The notes: generated by a model not told the origin, from the letters alone. A DNA stretch of 12,037 nt from an uncultured Wenzhouxiangella sp. (GCA_937876395.1 CALEIM010000182.1:1-12037), one strand, 5' to 3'. Shown: positions 1-7,411, numbered from the stretch's first letter. A program made the numbers and translations.

Positions 1-498
1 GGTCTCGACCTCGAGAGTGGGTGCACCATGGCAGACGGCGACACCACGCTCGCCTGGCTGGGCGGTTATCTGCCAGGGCGCGGCGGGGAAGCGGGGCCGG
101 CCGTACCCAGCGGCCGTGATGAACCGCCGATTGCCGAAGAAATGGCCACCGAGCGCAGCCGTCAGTACGATTTTTTCACGGTGCTGCCCGAACACGAAGT
201 GGTCGTCCCGCGCGAGGAGATCGAGCAGCGCGCGCGGGAGCGCAGCAGTGAAGCGGCCACCCAGGGTCCGTATCAGCTCCAGGTCGGCTCGTTTCGTTCG
301 GCCAGCGATGCCGACAGCCTGCGCGCCGAGCTGACCCTGCTCGGTATGCAGGCCCAGATCCAGTCGGTTACGGTCGACTCGACAACCTGGCATCGGGTCC
401 GTGTCGGGCCGTATGAAAGCGCGCGTGAAGCCGATGGTGCGCGCCGGCAACTGCTGGAAAACGGCTTTGAGGCGATGGTGTTGCGAGGCGGCGGATAA
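1..498 (+). CDS. SPOR-domain protein, FtsN-like (5' partial)
   Basis: This is a cell-division/peptidoglycan-binding protein of the FtsN type. SPOR domains bind denuded glycan strands at the septum. The frame is open to base 1. An ATG lies at 28, but a protein starting there (156 aa) would have no membrane anchor, so the gene is probably cut by the window edge. Numbering from that ATG, residues 47-61 (YDFFTVLPEHEVVVP) match the membrane-proximal linker typical of gammaproteobacterial FtsN-like proteins. Residues 80-153 form the SPOR domain, with its paired QVGSF and RVGPY strands. The residues around 8-17 (LAWLGGYLPG) look like the tail of a transmembrane helix, but the residues before them are polar. 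The TAA abuts the start of the patatin gene. The SPOR assignment is strong; the FtsN name is by resemblance. Confidence 0.85.
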   Translation, partial: GLDLESGCTMADGDTTLAWLGGYLPGRGGEAGPAVPSGRDEPPIAEEMATERSRQYDFFTVLPEHEVVVPREEIEQRARERSSEAATQGPYQLQVGSFRSASDADSLRAELTLLGMQAQIQSVTVDSTTWHRVRVGPYESAREADGARRQLLENGFEAMVLRGGG

Positions 499-1629
499 AT
501 GCAATCTCCGGCGCCACTGCCGGCTCTGGTCCTGCCCGGGGGCGGTGCGCGCGGAGCATACCAGGTCGGCGTTCTCAAAGCCGTCGTCGAACTGCTCAAG
601 CGATCAGGCACGCCGTTCCCCATCATTTCCGGCACCTCGGCCGGGGCGATCAACGCTGCGGTTGTGGCCAGCCATGCAACCGATTTCAACCACGGCGTCG
701 AGCGTCTGGAACACTTCTGGAGCCGCCTGCGCTGTCATCAGGTCTATCGCACCGGCTGGGGTCATAACCTGGGCCGCGGCCTGCACTGGCTGGCCGCCAT
801 GACTCTGGGTGGATTGGGTGCCGCCCACAATCCCCGCTCTTTGCTCGACAATGATCCACTCGGTCGCCTGCTGGAGCGTGAATTCAACTTCACGGGTGTG
901 CAACAGGCGGTCGACAGCGGTTGTCTCAAGGCCTTGCTGGTGACCGCATCCGGATACACCACGGCCCAGGCGGTGACCTTTTTTCAGGCCGCTGCCAGCG
1001 TGCCCGAGTGGATCGACGGCAAGCGGGCCGGGCGCCGCGCCACGATTGAGCCCGGTCATTTGATGGCCAGCGCGGCCCTGCCGTTGCTGTTTCCCGCCTG
1101 CCGGATCGGGCACGAGTATTTCGGCGACGGGGGTATGCGCCAGACCACGCCACTGAGCCCGGCTATTCGCATGGGGGCTGATCGCATGTTGATCATCGCC
1201 ACCCGCGATGCCCGGCCCGACGCCGCCCCGGAAGAGGCCACTGCCTATCCGACGCTGGGCGAAGTCGGTGGCTACCTGCTCGATGTGATCTTCATGGATT
1301 ATCTGGCCAATGATCTGGCCCGGCTCGACCGAATCAATCGCACCCTGCCGCTGCTGTCGCCACAAGCGCGTCAGTCAGCCGATCTGAAGCACGTCGAAAC
1401 GTTGCTGATCGTGCCTTCAATCGATCTGCGCGATGTGGCCGCGCGCCACGCCCACCGGGTTCCGGCCAGCGTGCGCGCACTGATGAAGGGCATCGGCGCC
1501 TGGGGCGGCGGTCGCCTGTCGAGCTATCTGCTGTTTGAAGCTGAGTTCTGCCGCGAGCTGATTGATCTGGGCTACCGCGACGGCCTCGATCAGTCCGAGG
1601 CGATCATCAGGCTGATGAATCCGTCCTGA
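499..1629 (+). CDS. Patatin-like phospholipase
   Basis: A predicted lipid acyl hydrolase (patatin family, Ser-Asp dyad) of 376 aa. The glycine-rich oxyanion loop GGGARG is at residues 14-19, the nucleophile motif GTSAG at 45-49 (Ser47), and the catalytic Asp in DGG at about 210-212. No signal peptide or clear transmembrane helix is seen, so a cytoplasmic or membrane-peripheral location is likely. The ATG follows the upstream TAA with no gap. A GAGG at 485-488, ten bases before the start and inside the SPOR gene, can serve as ribosome binding site, so the two genes are probably co-translated. The C-terminal part (about 230-376) is typical of bacterial patatin proteins in this clade but has no motif I can name. 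The substrate is unknown. It converges on the dehydrogenase gene with 10 bases between stops. Confidence 0.92.
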   Translation: MQSPAPLPALVLPGGGARGAYQVGVLKAVVELLKRSGTPFPIISGTSAGAINAAVVASHATDFNHGVERLEHFWSRLRCHQVYRTGWGHNLGRGLHWLAAMTLGGLGAAHNPRSLLDNDPLGRLLEREFNFTGVQQAVDSGCLKALLVTASGYTTAQAVTFFQAAASVPEWIDGKRAGRRATIEPGHLMASAALPLLFPACRIGHEYFGDGGMRQTTPLSPAIRMGADRMLIIATRDARPDAAPEEATAYPTLGEVGGYLLDVIFMDYLANDLARLDRINRTLPLLSPQARQSADLKHVETLLIVPSIDLRDVAARHAHRVPASVRALMKGIGAWGGGRLSSYLLFEAEFCRELIDLGYRDGLDQSEAIIRLMNPS

Positions 1630-1639
1630 GCGGTGCTTT

Positions 1640-2932
1640 TCAGGGTTGCTCGAAGCGATCCTGGAAAATGACGTCGTCGAGGAACACCAGCACTTCGCCA
1701 TTGCTGCGGGTCAGATAGAGGTTGCCGGCTTCATCCTCGCCAAAGCCGGTCAGGCCGCCAAAGCCGCCCGGCAGTCGGCCAAACTCTTCGCTGATCCAGT
1801 TGCCCGGCGAAGTCTCTGAAGCGAACCAGATCAGGCCGCTGCAGTAGTCGCCGTAGACGTAATAGCCCAGCATGGCGTCAATCGGGCCGCGATAGCGGAA
1901 GCCGCCGGTTACCGAGCAGTTGTCGCCCGCGTTGGCATATTCAATCACCGGCTCGACTGCGCCGACCAGCGAGCAGGGCGCGGTGGTGCTGCCGCGTTGC
2001 CAGCGGCCTTCGCAGACCTTCCAGCCATAGTTCAGCCCGCCACCAGATGCGGCCGGCTCGAAATTGATTTCTTCCCAGGTGCTTTGGCCCACGTCGCCAA
2101 CCCACAAATCGCCGGTCGCTCGGTCGAAGCTGAAGCGAAATGGATTTCGCTGGCCATAACTCCACACCTCACCACAGTGCTGTGTCTGGCCGAACCAGGG
2201 ATTGTCAGCCGGAACGGCGTAAGCCGCTGACCCGTTAGCGTTGGTAGCGCACAGATTATTGCTGCCCGCCGGCGTGCTGCTGTCAATGTCAATGCGCAGC
2301 ATCTTGCCCAGCAGCCAGGCGGACTGATCGCTGCGGCAGCCGGGATTTGGCGCCGTCGCTGGATCAAGGGTCTGGCCACGGTTGCAGGGATCGTTGCCAC
2401 TGCCGCCGTCGCCCATGCCGATGTACAGATAGCCGTCCGGCCCGAAATGAATGTCGCCGCCGTTGTGATTGGCGTAATCCTGGGCAATCACCATCAGCAC
2501 TTGACGGCTGCTCGGGTCCAGGCGCCGCGGGTCGAGTGGATCAACCAGATACTCCACGATCAGCGTGTCGCCGTCGCTCACGCCGCTGATGCCGCTGGCG
2601 GTGTGGTTGATGAACGCCCGTCCGTTGCTGGCGTAATCCGGATGAAAGGCGAGGCCAAGCAGGCCGCGTTCACCGCCGTCACTGGTCATTGAACGAATAT
2701 CGAGAAAGGGCTGCGGGCTCAGCGCGCCGGCAGCGTCAACCACCTGGATCGTTCCGCGCTGCTCGATGATGAACTTGTAATTGCTTCCGTCACCGGCGTG
2801 GCGCAGACCGACCGGAAAGCTGAAGCTGATACCGTCGAAGGCGGGCTTTAGCTCAATATCACTCGGCAACTGCGCACTTGCCGGAACGGCGCCAAGACCC
2901 AGCAGGCTGATAAACAAAAGGAAACGATGCAT
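1640..2932 (-). CDS. Secreted PQQ-dependent sugar dehydrogenase (glucose/sorbosone dehydrogenase family)
   Basis: A six-bladed beta-propeller dehydrogenase of the soluble glucose/sorbosone type, which oxidises sugars with PQQ in the periplasm or outside the cell. Residues 1-20 are a signal peptide with an AxA-type end (PASA before QLPSD). Family signatures are ERGLLGLAFHPDY (88-100), NHNGGDIHFGPDG (155-167, with the conserved His156), MGDGG (173-177), YGQRNPFRFSFD (259-270) and GDYCSGLIW (361-369). Several Cys residues fit an exported, disulphide-bonded protein. At 430 aa it has the usual length. The last residues, DDVIFQDRFEQP (419-430), are a short acidic/aromatic tail beyond the propeller. 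GAGGTG lies 5 bases before the ATG and supports the start. The exact substrate cannot be told from sequence; some members are aldose dehydrogenases. Confidence 0.9.
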   Translation of the reverse strand: MHRFLLFISLLGLGAVPASAQLPSDIELKPAFDGISFSFPVGLRHAGDGSNYKFIIEQRGTIQVVDAAGALSPQPFLDIRSMTSDGGERGLLGLAFHPDYASNGRAFINHTASGISGVSDGDTLIVEYLVDPLDPRRLDPSSRQVLMVIAQDYANHNGGDIHFGPDGYLYIGMGDGGSGNDPCNRGQTLDPATAPNPGCRSDQSAWLLGKMLRIDIDSSTPAGSNNLCATNANGSAAYAVPADNPWFGQTQHCGEVWSYGQRNPFRFSFDRATGDLWVGDVGQSTWEEINFEPAASGGGLNYGWKVCEGRWQRGSTTAPCSLVGAVEPVIEYANAGDNCSVTGGFRYRGPIDAMLGYYVYGDYCSGLIWFASETSPGNWISEEFGRLPGGFGGLTGFGEDEAGNLYLTRSNGEVLVFLDDVIFQDRFEQP

Positions 2933-2982
2933 GGGGCCACCTCGGTTTTTGTCAGACCAGACCCCTTAAGCTTGTGCGGCAA

Positions 2983-2988
2983 AGTATA
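2983..2988 (-). promoter_or_regulatory. Putative -10 box of the sugar dehydrogenase gene
   Basis: Read on the minus strand, TATACT (5 of 6 to the sigma-70 -10) lies about 50 bases before the dehydrogenase start. No good -35 is present at 16-18 bases upstream (TGCAGG at best), so this is a weak call. Confidence 0.25.
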
Positions 2989-3026
2989 GATCAACAGCCG
3001 ATCTGCCTGCACAGGAACCCTGAAAC

Positions 3027-3054
3027 CGCAGATTGCGCAGATGAACGCAGATGG
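3027..3054. repeat. Tandem CGCAGAT-type short repeat
   Basis: Three copies of CGCAGAT follow each other at 3027, 3036 and 3046, with spacers TG, GAA and GG. An opposite-facing ATCTGC (3001-3006) just before them could pair with any copy. The repeat sits in the 150-base gap between the dehydrogenase start and the stop of the upstream oxidoreductase gene, both on the minus strand. I recall similar 'ACGCAGATGAACGCAGAT' tracts scattered between genes in several proteobacterial genomes; that is memory, not a search. Confidence 0.6.
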
Positions 3055-3082
3055 AAAGGATGGAAGATCAGGCGCGGGCTGT

Positions 3083-3934
3083 TTACTTGTAGCGAAACAG
3101 GGCCGAGATGTCGCGGCCGGTTTCGCCAGCGTCGACTATGGCCTGGTAGTCGCTCAAGGCCTGGCGCAGCACGGCTGAGTTGAAGCCAGTCTCCTGGCAG
3201 ATCTGTTCACAGATGCGCAGGTCCTTGAGCAGGAGCTGCGGGGCAAAGCCGCTGGCGAAAGAGTCGTCGAGCATGGTCTGGCCGCGCTTGTCGAGAAACC
3301 AGTTGCCGGCTGCACCGCCGGACAGGATTTCCAGCATCGCAGCACTCGGCAGCTCAAGCCGTTTCATCAGGGTCAGGGATTCGCACACCGCCTCGGCGAT
3401 TCCGGCAACCATGAGCTGATTGACCGCTTTGGCGGATTGGCCAGCACCTGACGGCCCGAGGTGATGCAGGACGCGGGTGTAGCCGGCGAGCACCGGGCGC
3501 AGGCGTTCGATGGCTTCGACATCCCCGCCAGCCATGATGGCCAGTTGGCCGTTGATGGCACCTTCCACCCCGCCGGTTACCGGCGCGTCAATAAAGCTCA
3601 CCTCGCGCGCCGACAGTTCAGCAGCCAGGCGGCGGGCGGTGGACGGGGCAACGGTGGAGTGATCGACAAGGGTCTGGCCGGGACGCAGTACGTCGCCCAT
3701 CGCGGCAATGACCTCGCGCAGGTCCTCATCGGCGCTGACGCACACGCAGATCAGCTCGACATCGGCGGCCAGCTCGGCGGGAGATTCAGCGACTCTCACG
3801 CCCGGATGTTCGCTGGCAAAGGTTCGCGCCTTGTCATCCGTGCGGTTCCATATGGCCTTCAGATGGCCGCTGTGGTGCAGGTGTCCGGCCATGGGCCAGC
3901 CCATGGCGCCGAGTCCGATCCAGCCTGTTGTCAT
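3083..3934 (-). CDS. NAD(P)-dependent beta-hydroxyacid dehydrogenase (3-hydroxyisobutyrate dehydrogenase family)
   Basis: A 283-aa soluble oxidoreductase of the family that includes 3-hydroxyisobutyrate dehydrogenase, tartronate semialdehyde reductase and glyoxylate/succinic semialdehyde reductase. The Rossmann motif GLGAMG (7-12) opens the protein. The substrate-binding DAPVTGG is at 116-122, and the catalytic Lys169 with Asn172 lies in GAGQSAKAVNQ. A conserved KDLR follows near 242. The residue after the first beta strand, in IWNR (N30), suggests NADP(H) rather than NAD(H), but this is weak. The start overlaps the speA stop as ATGA, so it is translated with speA. That pairing hints at a semialdehyde or hydroxyacid side reaction of arginine/polyamine catabolism, but the substrate is not readable from the sequence. 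Confidence 0.88.
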   Translation of the reverse strand: MTTGWIGLGAMGWPMAGHLHHSGHLKAIWNRTDDKARTFASEHPGVRVAESPAELAADVELICVCVSADEDLREVIAAMGDVLRPGQTLVDHSTVAPSTARRLAAELSAREVSFIDAPVTGGVEGAINGQLAIMAGGDVEAIERLRPVLAGYTRVLHHLGPSGAGQSAKAVNQLMVAGIAEAVCESLTLMKRLELPSAAMLEILSGGAAGNWFLDKRGQTMLDDSFASGFAPQLLLKDLRICEQICQETGFNSAVLRQALSDYQAIVDAGETGRDISALFRYK

Positions 3935-5796
3935 GGCGTCTCCAGATAGGTGTAGGCCGACAGCCCTTCGGCAAGTAGGCGCTCCAGCGCTTCGGCTTCC
4001 TCGCGCGCCAGGCCGGCGCCGGCTACGCGGGCGCGGCAGGCGGTCATCAGTTCACGCGGATTGTAACCAACCAGTTCAAGCAGCATGTCGGCGCTGTCGC
4101 CGGCGCGAGCGTTGGCCAGGCGGAAGCCGTGGCCGTCAAGGTGGACATCGACGCTGTCGGTGTCGCCGAACAGATTGTGGATGTCGCCGAGGGTTTCCTG
4201 ATAGGCGCCGGCCAGAAAAATGCCGAGCAGATAGGTCTCGTCCGCTTCGACCGGATGAACCGGCAGGGTGGATTCGAGCAGGCCGCGGTCAACGTACTGG
4301 TCAATGCGGCCATCGGAATCGCAGGTCAGGTCTTCGAGCACGGCCCGTTCGGTCGGCTCCTCATCCAGCCGCGACAGCGGGACGATGGGAAACACCTGGT
4401 CAATGGCCCAGATATCGGGCAGCGACTGGAAGATCGACAGATTGATGAAGTATTTGGCCGAGAGCTGATGGCGAATGCGTTCGCCAAGCTCGCGATGGCG
4501 GCGGTGTTCCGGGTCGAGGCGGTCAACCAGACGCTCCAGGATGGCGTAGTACATCGGTTCGAGCCGAGCCCGATCCTTGAGGCCCAGATCGCCATAGAGA
4601 AACAGGTTGCGGCCTTCGTCGAGCAGGTGCTCAGCTTCGAGAAAGCTTTCTTCGGGCGCGCGCTCATCGACCATCGTCAGCACGTCGGCCAGGCCGCGAA
4701 TGATGGTGCTGTCATTGTCATCGGCGCCGTCAAAATCGCGCGGCAGGGTTTCAGTGGCAGTCACGTTGGTGATCAGCACCGCGTGGTGGGCGGTCAGTGC
4801 GCGTCCCGACTCTGACAAGAGCTGCGGCATGGCCAGGCCATGTTCGCGGCACAGTTCGGCAATTCCACCGACGATTGCATGGGCGTACTGGGCCATGGAG
4901 TAGTTCATTGAACAGAAACTGCGGCTGCCGCCGCCTTCGTAGTCCACGGCCAGACCGCCGCCGATATCCAGACGACGAATATTGAAACCGTTGCCGGCCA
5001 GTTCGGTGAAGTAGCGCCCGGCTTCGCGCACCCCGCGCTGGATGTCGCGCAAATTGGATAGCTGGGAGCCCATATGAAAATGCAAAAGATTCAGCCAGTC
5101 CAGACAGCCTGCCTGGCGCATCTCCTCGGCCAGCGCCATGATCTGGCTGGCGGCCAGGCCGAATTTCGCGCGCTCACCGCCGCTGCTTTGCCAGTTGCCG
5201 CTGCCCAGCGAGGACAGGCGCAGGCGAATGCCCACTTCGGGGCGTACACCCAGACGTTCAGCTTCGCGCCGGATCAGCGGCCACTCGCCGGGTTTCTCGA
5301 TCACGATCACCGGTTTGAGCCCCAGCTTGAGGCCGCTTAAAGCCAGGCGGATATAGGCCGAGTCCTTGTAGCCGTTGCAGATGATGACGGAGCCGGGCTT
5401 GCCAACGGCCAGGGCGGTGATCAGCTCAGGTTTGCTGCCCACCTCAAGCCCCAGTCCGTCGATATCGGCCAGGGTGCGTACCACGCTGGCCTGTTGGTTG
5501 ACCTTGATCGGGTAGACCGGGGCATAGCTGTTGGCGTAGTCATGCTCGTCAATGGCGCTCTGGAAGGCGTCGCTGAGCTGTCGAGTGCGTTCGCGCAGGA
5601 TGTCGGGAAAGCGCAGCAACATGGGCAGACGCAGACCGTCACGCCGCGCCTGCTCGACGATTTCGGCCAGCGCCAGGCTGTGTCTGCGATCCGGGCGGGC
5701 CAACAGCTGGCCGGATTCGTTCAGGTCGAAAAAGCCCTCCGACCAGCGGTCGATGGCATAGCGGCGCCGGGCTCGCGCAACGTTGGATTTGCTCAT
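3931..5796 (-). CDS. speA: Biosynthetic arginine decarboxylase SpeA
   Basis: PLP enzyme that decarboxylates arginine to agmatine, the entry to putrescine and spermidine. I place the start at the ATG at 5796 (621 aa). From there the protein reads MSKSNVARARRRYAIDRWSE and then GFFDLN, the normal SpeA N-terminus; the extra upstream 43 codons run through a repeat and look non-coding. The PLP lysine is K98 in YPIKVNQ. Other family motifs are HFHMGSQ, the phosphate-binding LDIGGGLAVDYEG, the C-terminal TCDSDG with the active-site Cys, and AYQETLGDIHNLFGD. The enzyme is slightly shorter than the E. coli one (658 aa). It overlaps the downstream oxidoreductase by 4 bases and is divergent from speE with about 170 bases between starts. 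No agmatinase or agmatine deiminase is in the window, so the agmatine-to-putrescine step must be encoded elsewhere. Confidence 0.96.
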   Translation of the reverse strand: MSKSNVARARRRYAIDRWSEGFFDLNESGQLLARPDRRHSLALAEIVEQARRDGLRLPMLLRFPDILRERTRQLSDAFQSAIDEHDYANSYAPVYPIKVNQQASVVRTLADIDGLGLEVGSKPELITALAVGKPGSVIICNGYKDSAYIRLALSGLKLGLKPVIVIEKPGEWPLIRREAERLGVRPEVGIRLRLSSLGSGNWQSSGGERAKFGLAASQIMALAEEMRQAGCLDWLNLLHFHMGSQLSNLRDIQRGVREAGRYFTELAGNGFNIRRLDIGGGLAVDYEGGGSRSFCSMNYSMAQYAHAIVGGIAELCREHGLAMPQLLSESGRALTAHHAVLITNVTATETLPRDFDGADDNDSTIIRGLADVLTMVDERAPEESFLEAEHLLDEGRNLFLYGDLGLKDRARLEPMYYAILERLVDRLDPEHRRHRELGERIRHQLSAKYFINLSIFQSLPDIWAIDQVFPIVPLSRLDEEPTERAVLEDLTCDSDGRIDQYVDRGLLESTLPVHPVEADETYLLGIFLAGAYQETLGDIHNLFGDTDSVDVHLDGHGFRLANARAGDSADMLLELVGYNPRELMTACRARVAGAGLAREEAEALERLLAEGLSAYTYLETP

Positions 5797-5822
5797 ATTC
5801 GCGATTGTCTCTACTCCGGGGG

Positions 5823-5872
5823 CAAGGCACAAGGCGCAAGGCACAAAAACCATGCGTTTCCCTTGCACCTTG
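5823..5872. repeat. CAAGGCR heptamer tandem repeat forming a hairpin in the speA leader
   Basis: CAAGGCA, CAAGGCG and CAAGGCA follow in exact 7-base steps from 5823. An inverted arm CCTTGCACCTTG lies at 5861-5872. Bases 5830-5841 pair with 5861-5872 at 11 of 12 positions; on the minus-strand (speA) transcript the twelfth is a G-U pair. The loop is 19 bases. It lies just upstream of the speA start and in the wrong place for a terminator (no T-run). It may be a dispersed repeat family or a leader structure. Confidence 0.6.
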
Positions 5873-5934
5873 AACCTGCTTCGCCTGCGCCCAGCCCAAC
5901 AATGGTCAAGAGCGGCAGCAGGCAATCAGGTAAT

Positions 5935-5949
5935 ATTTCAGTTTGAAAT
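5935..5949. promoter_or_regulatory. 15-base palindrome upstream of speE
   Basis: ATTTCA-GTT-TGAAAT is a perfect 6-3-6 inverted repeat ending 20 bases before the speE ATG, overlapping the AT-rich TAATAT (5931-5936) that could be a -10 box. No -35 fits. It could be an operator or a short leader hairpin; function is a guess. Confidence 0.3.
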
Positions 5950-5969
5950 CGTTTGCAGGCGAAGCAAAA

Positions 5970-6809
5970 ATGTCCCTTCCCACCGATCGAAAATGGTTTA
6001 CCGAGGCCAGCCTGGACAACGGCAGTGCACTGTCCTGGTCAATCGAGGCGCATCTTGCGCGCGAGATCAGTGATTATCAGACCATCGATGTCTACCGGAC
6101 CGAGCACTGGGGCAAACTGATGGTTATCGATGGCTTCGTTATGTTGACCAGTCGTGACAATTTTCTCTACCACGAGATGATGAGCCATCCGGCGCTGTTT
6201 TCGCACCCGGACCCGAAGCGCGTGCTGGTCATTGGCGGTGGAGACTGCGGCACTCTGCGAGAAGTGCTGGCTCACCGCAATGTTGAGCGCTGTACCCAGG
6301 TCGAGATCGACGAGCAAGTCACGCGCCTGGCCGAAAAATATTTTCCGGAGCTGTGCGAGCGCAATGCAGACCCGCGGGCCGAGCTGCGGTTCGAAGATGG
6401 TCTGGCCTATATCAAGCGGCTCGAAGCGGCCAGCCTGGATGTAATCATCGTCGACTCCACCGATCCGATCGGCCCGGCCGAAGGCCTGTTCGGGCCGGAG
6501 TTTGTCGCCGACTGTTTTGCCGCCCTGGCCGACGGCGGCCTGTTCGTGCAGCAAAGTGAATCGCCGCTGCTGCATCAGCCGCTGATTGCCGGCATTCGCG
6601 CCAATATGGAAAAGGCCGGATTCAGCACGATTCGAACCCTGGGGTTCCCTCAGCCCTGTTATCCCTCGGGCTGGTGGTCAGTGAGCCAGGCGCGCAAGGG
6701 CGGTGCCATCGAGCCGGTCACTGCGGATCGTTTTGTTGCCAGCGGTATTGAGACGCGCTACTTCAATCCCGGCGTGCATCTGGGCGCGCTGGCAACGCGG
6801 ATGCCGTAA
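5970..6809 (+). CDS. speE: Spermidine synthase SpeE (polyamine aminopropyltransferase)
   Basis: Transfers the aminopropyl group of decarboxylated SAM to putrescine, giving spermidine and methylthioadenosine in the cytoplasm. I take the ATG at 5970 (279 aa), because KWFTEASLDNG just after it is the usual N-terminal beta region; a TTG nine codons upstream is possible but unneeded. Motifs are YHEMMSHP (67-74), the dcSAM-binding GGGDCG (89-94), VEID (111-114), FEDG with Asp143, and DSTDPIGP (162-169), which holds the catalytic Asp. The C-terminal RYFNPGVHLGALATRMP is also family-typical. A speD (SAM decarboxylase) gene is needed but not present here. The gene ends at a strong terminator four bases past the stop. 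Confidence 0.95.
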   Translation: MSLPTDRKWFTEASLDNGSALSWSIEAHLAREISDYQTIDVYRTEHWGKLMVIDGFVMLTSRDNFLYHEMMSHPALFSHPDPKRVLVIGGGDCGTLREVLAHRNVERCTQVEIDEQVTRLAEKYFPELCERNADPRAELRFEDGLAYIKRLEAASLDVIIVDSTDPIGPAEGLFGPEFVADCFAALADGGLFVQQSESPLLHQPLIAGIRANMEKAGFSTIRTLGFPQPCYPSGWWSVSQARKGGAIEPVTADRFVASGIETRYFNPGVHLGALATRMP

Positions 6810-6812
6810 TAA

Positions 6813-6839
6813 AAAAGGCCGGGGAGTCCCCGGCCTTTT
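6813..6839. terminator. Bidirectional intrinsic terminator between speE and the DUF3617 gene
   Basis: AAAAGGCCGGGG (6813-6824) pairs with CCCCGGCCTTTT (6828-6839) across an AGT loop, giving a 12-base stem flanked by A and T runs. It starts four bases after the speE stop and lies 20 bases beyond the stop of the opposing gene, so it can end transcription in both directions. Confidence 0.9.
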
Positions 6840-6859
6840 CAGCAAGCTTGAGTTTGGTC

Positions 6860-7294
6860 TTACTGACCCGGACAGTCGCCGATGCGTCGGCCGGTCATGG
6901 TGATGTTCATGGCCATCGCGCCCATTGGCGTTTCCATGTTGCCGGTGATGGTGCCGTTGGCGGAGTCGCCATTGAATTGCATGTCGGCCTCCATTGTCAT
7001 TTGCATGCCCTCGGCCTGGTTGCAGGTCATGACGTAGTTCATGCCGTCACGGCGCAGATTCTTGTGAGTGATCTCGCATTCTTCAACGTTGTCGAGGAAG
7101 GCCTCGCCTTCGGCGATGTCTTCGTCGGTCAGACATTCTTCCGTGGTCTGTTCCTGGTCGGGAATGGGGATATCGCCGGAGAAGCTCATCTTGTTGTTGT
7201 ATTCCCACAGGCCGGGTTCAATGTTCGGCGTTTCAGCGACCGCACTGGCGGCCAGACCCAGAAACAGGGTGGCGGTAATGAGGCGAAAAATCAT
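6860..7294 (-). CDS. DUF3617 domain-containing exported protein
   Basis: A small exported protein of 144 aa, function unknown. The start at 7294 is chosen because a strong AAGGAG lies 10 bases before it and it begins directly with a signal peptide (MIFRLITATLFLGLAASAVA, then ETP). A longer frame from 7330 would put a charged extension before the signal. The mature part opens with IEPGLWEYNNKM, the GLWE hallmark of DUF3617, and carries four Cys residues (in TTEEC, VEEC, MTC and DCPG) that could form two disulphides. The C-terminal half is rich in Met and Asn/Thr beta strands. It is probably periplasmic. It lies 189 bases downstream of the M56 gene on the same strand and could belong to its regulon, but that is only inferred from position. 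Confidence 0.85.
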   Translation of the reverse strand: MIFRLITATLFLGLAASAVAETPNIEPGLWEYNNKMSFSGDIPIPDQEQTTEECLTDEDIAEGEAFLDNVEECEITHKNLRRDGMNYVMTCNQAEGMQMTMEADMQFNGDSANGTITGNMETPMGAMAMNITMTGRRIGDCPGQ

Positions 7295-7411
7295 GGCTTT
7301 CTTGCTCCTTGAAAATCGAATAGATGCCAAACGGGATGGGTTTGAAAGTTTCCTTCAGCCTGAATTACGCAATCCAGAAGTCCTTTCTGCCAGTTCCCCG
7401 AGCGCTGCCGT

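Noticed and set aside
1..32. Cluster of common restriction-site words (GGTCTC, CTCGAG, CCATGG) at the left edge, suggesting vector sequence
   Set aside because: These six-base words are expected by chance in GC-rich DNA and no recognisable vector backbone accompanies them.
604..1365. Long minus-strand open frame inside the patatin gene
   Set aside because: Shadow frame of a GC-rich gene; no recognisable domain, while the plus strand has full patatin motifs.
3708..4815. Two long plus-strand open frames opposite speA and the dehydrogenase
   Set aside because: Both lie antisense to genes with clear catalytic motifs and show only Arg- or Ala-rich low-information sequence.
5797..5925. Longer SpeA start at 5925
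   Set aside because: The extension runs through the CAAGGCR repeat, has no family similarity, and the normal SpeA N-terminus begins at the ATG at 5796.
6235..6252. Cys in the SpeE motif GGGDCG, in place of the GGGDG of E. coli
   Set aside because: I recall Cys here as common in this branch of SpeE proteins; the catalytic Asp residues are intact, so it is not a defect.
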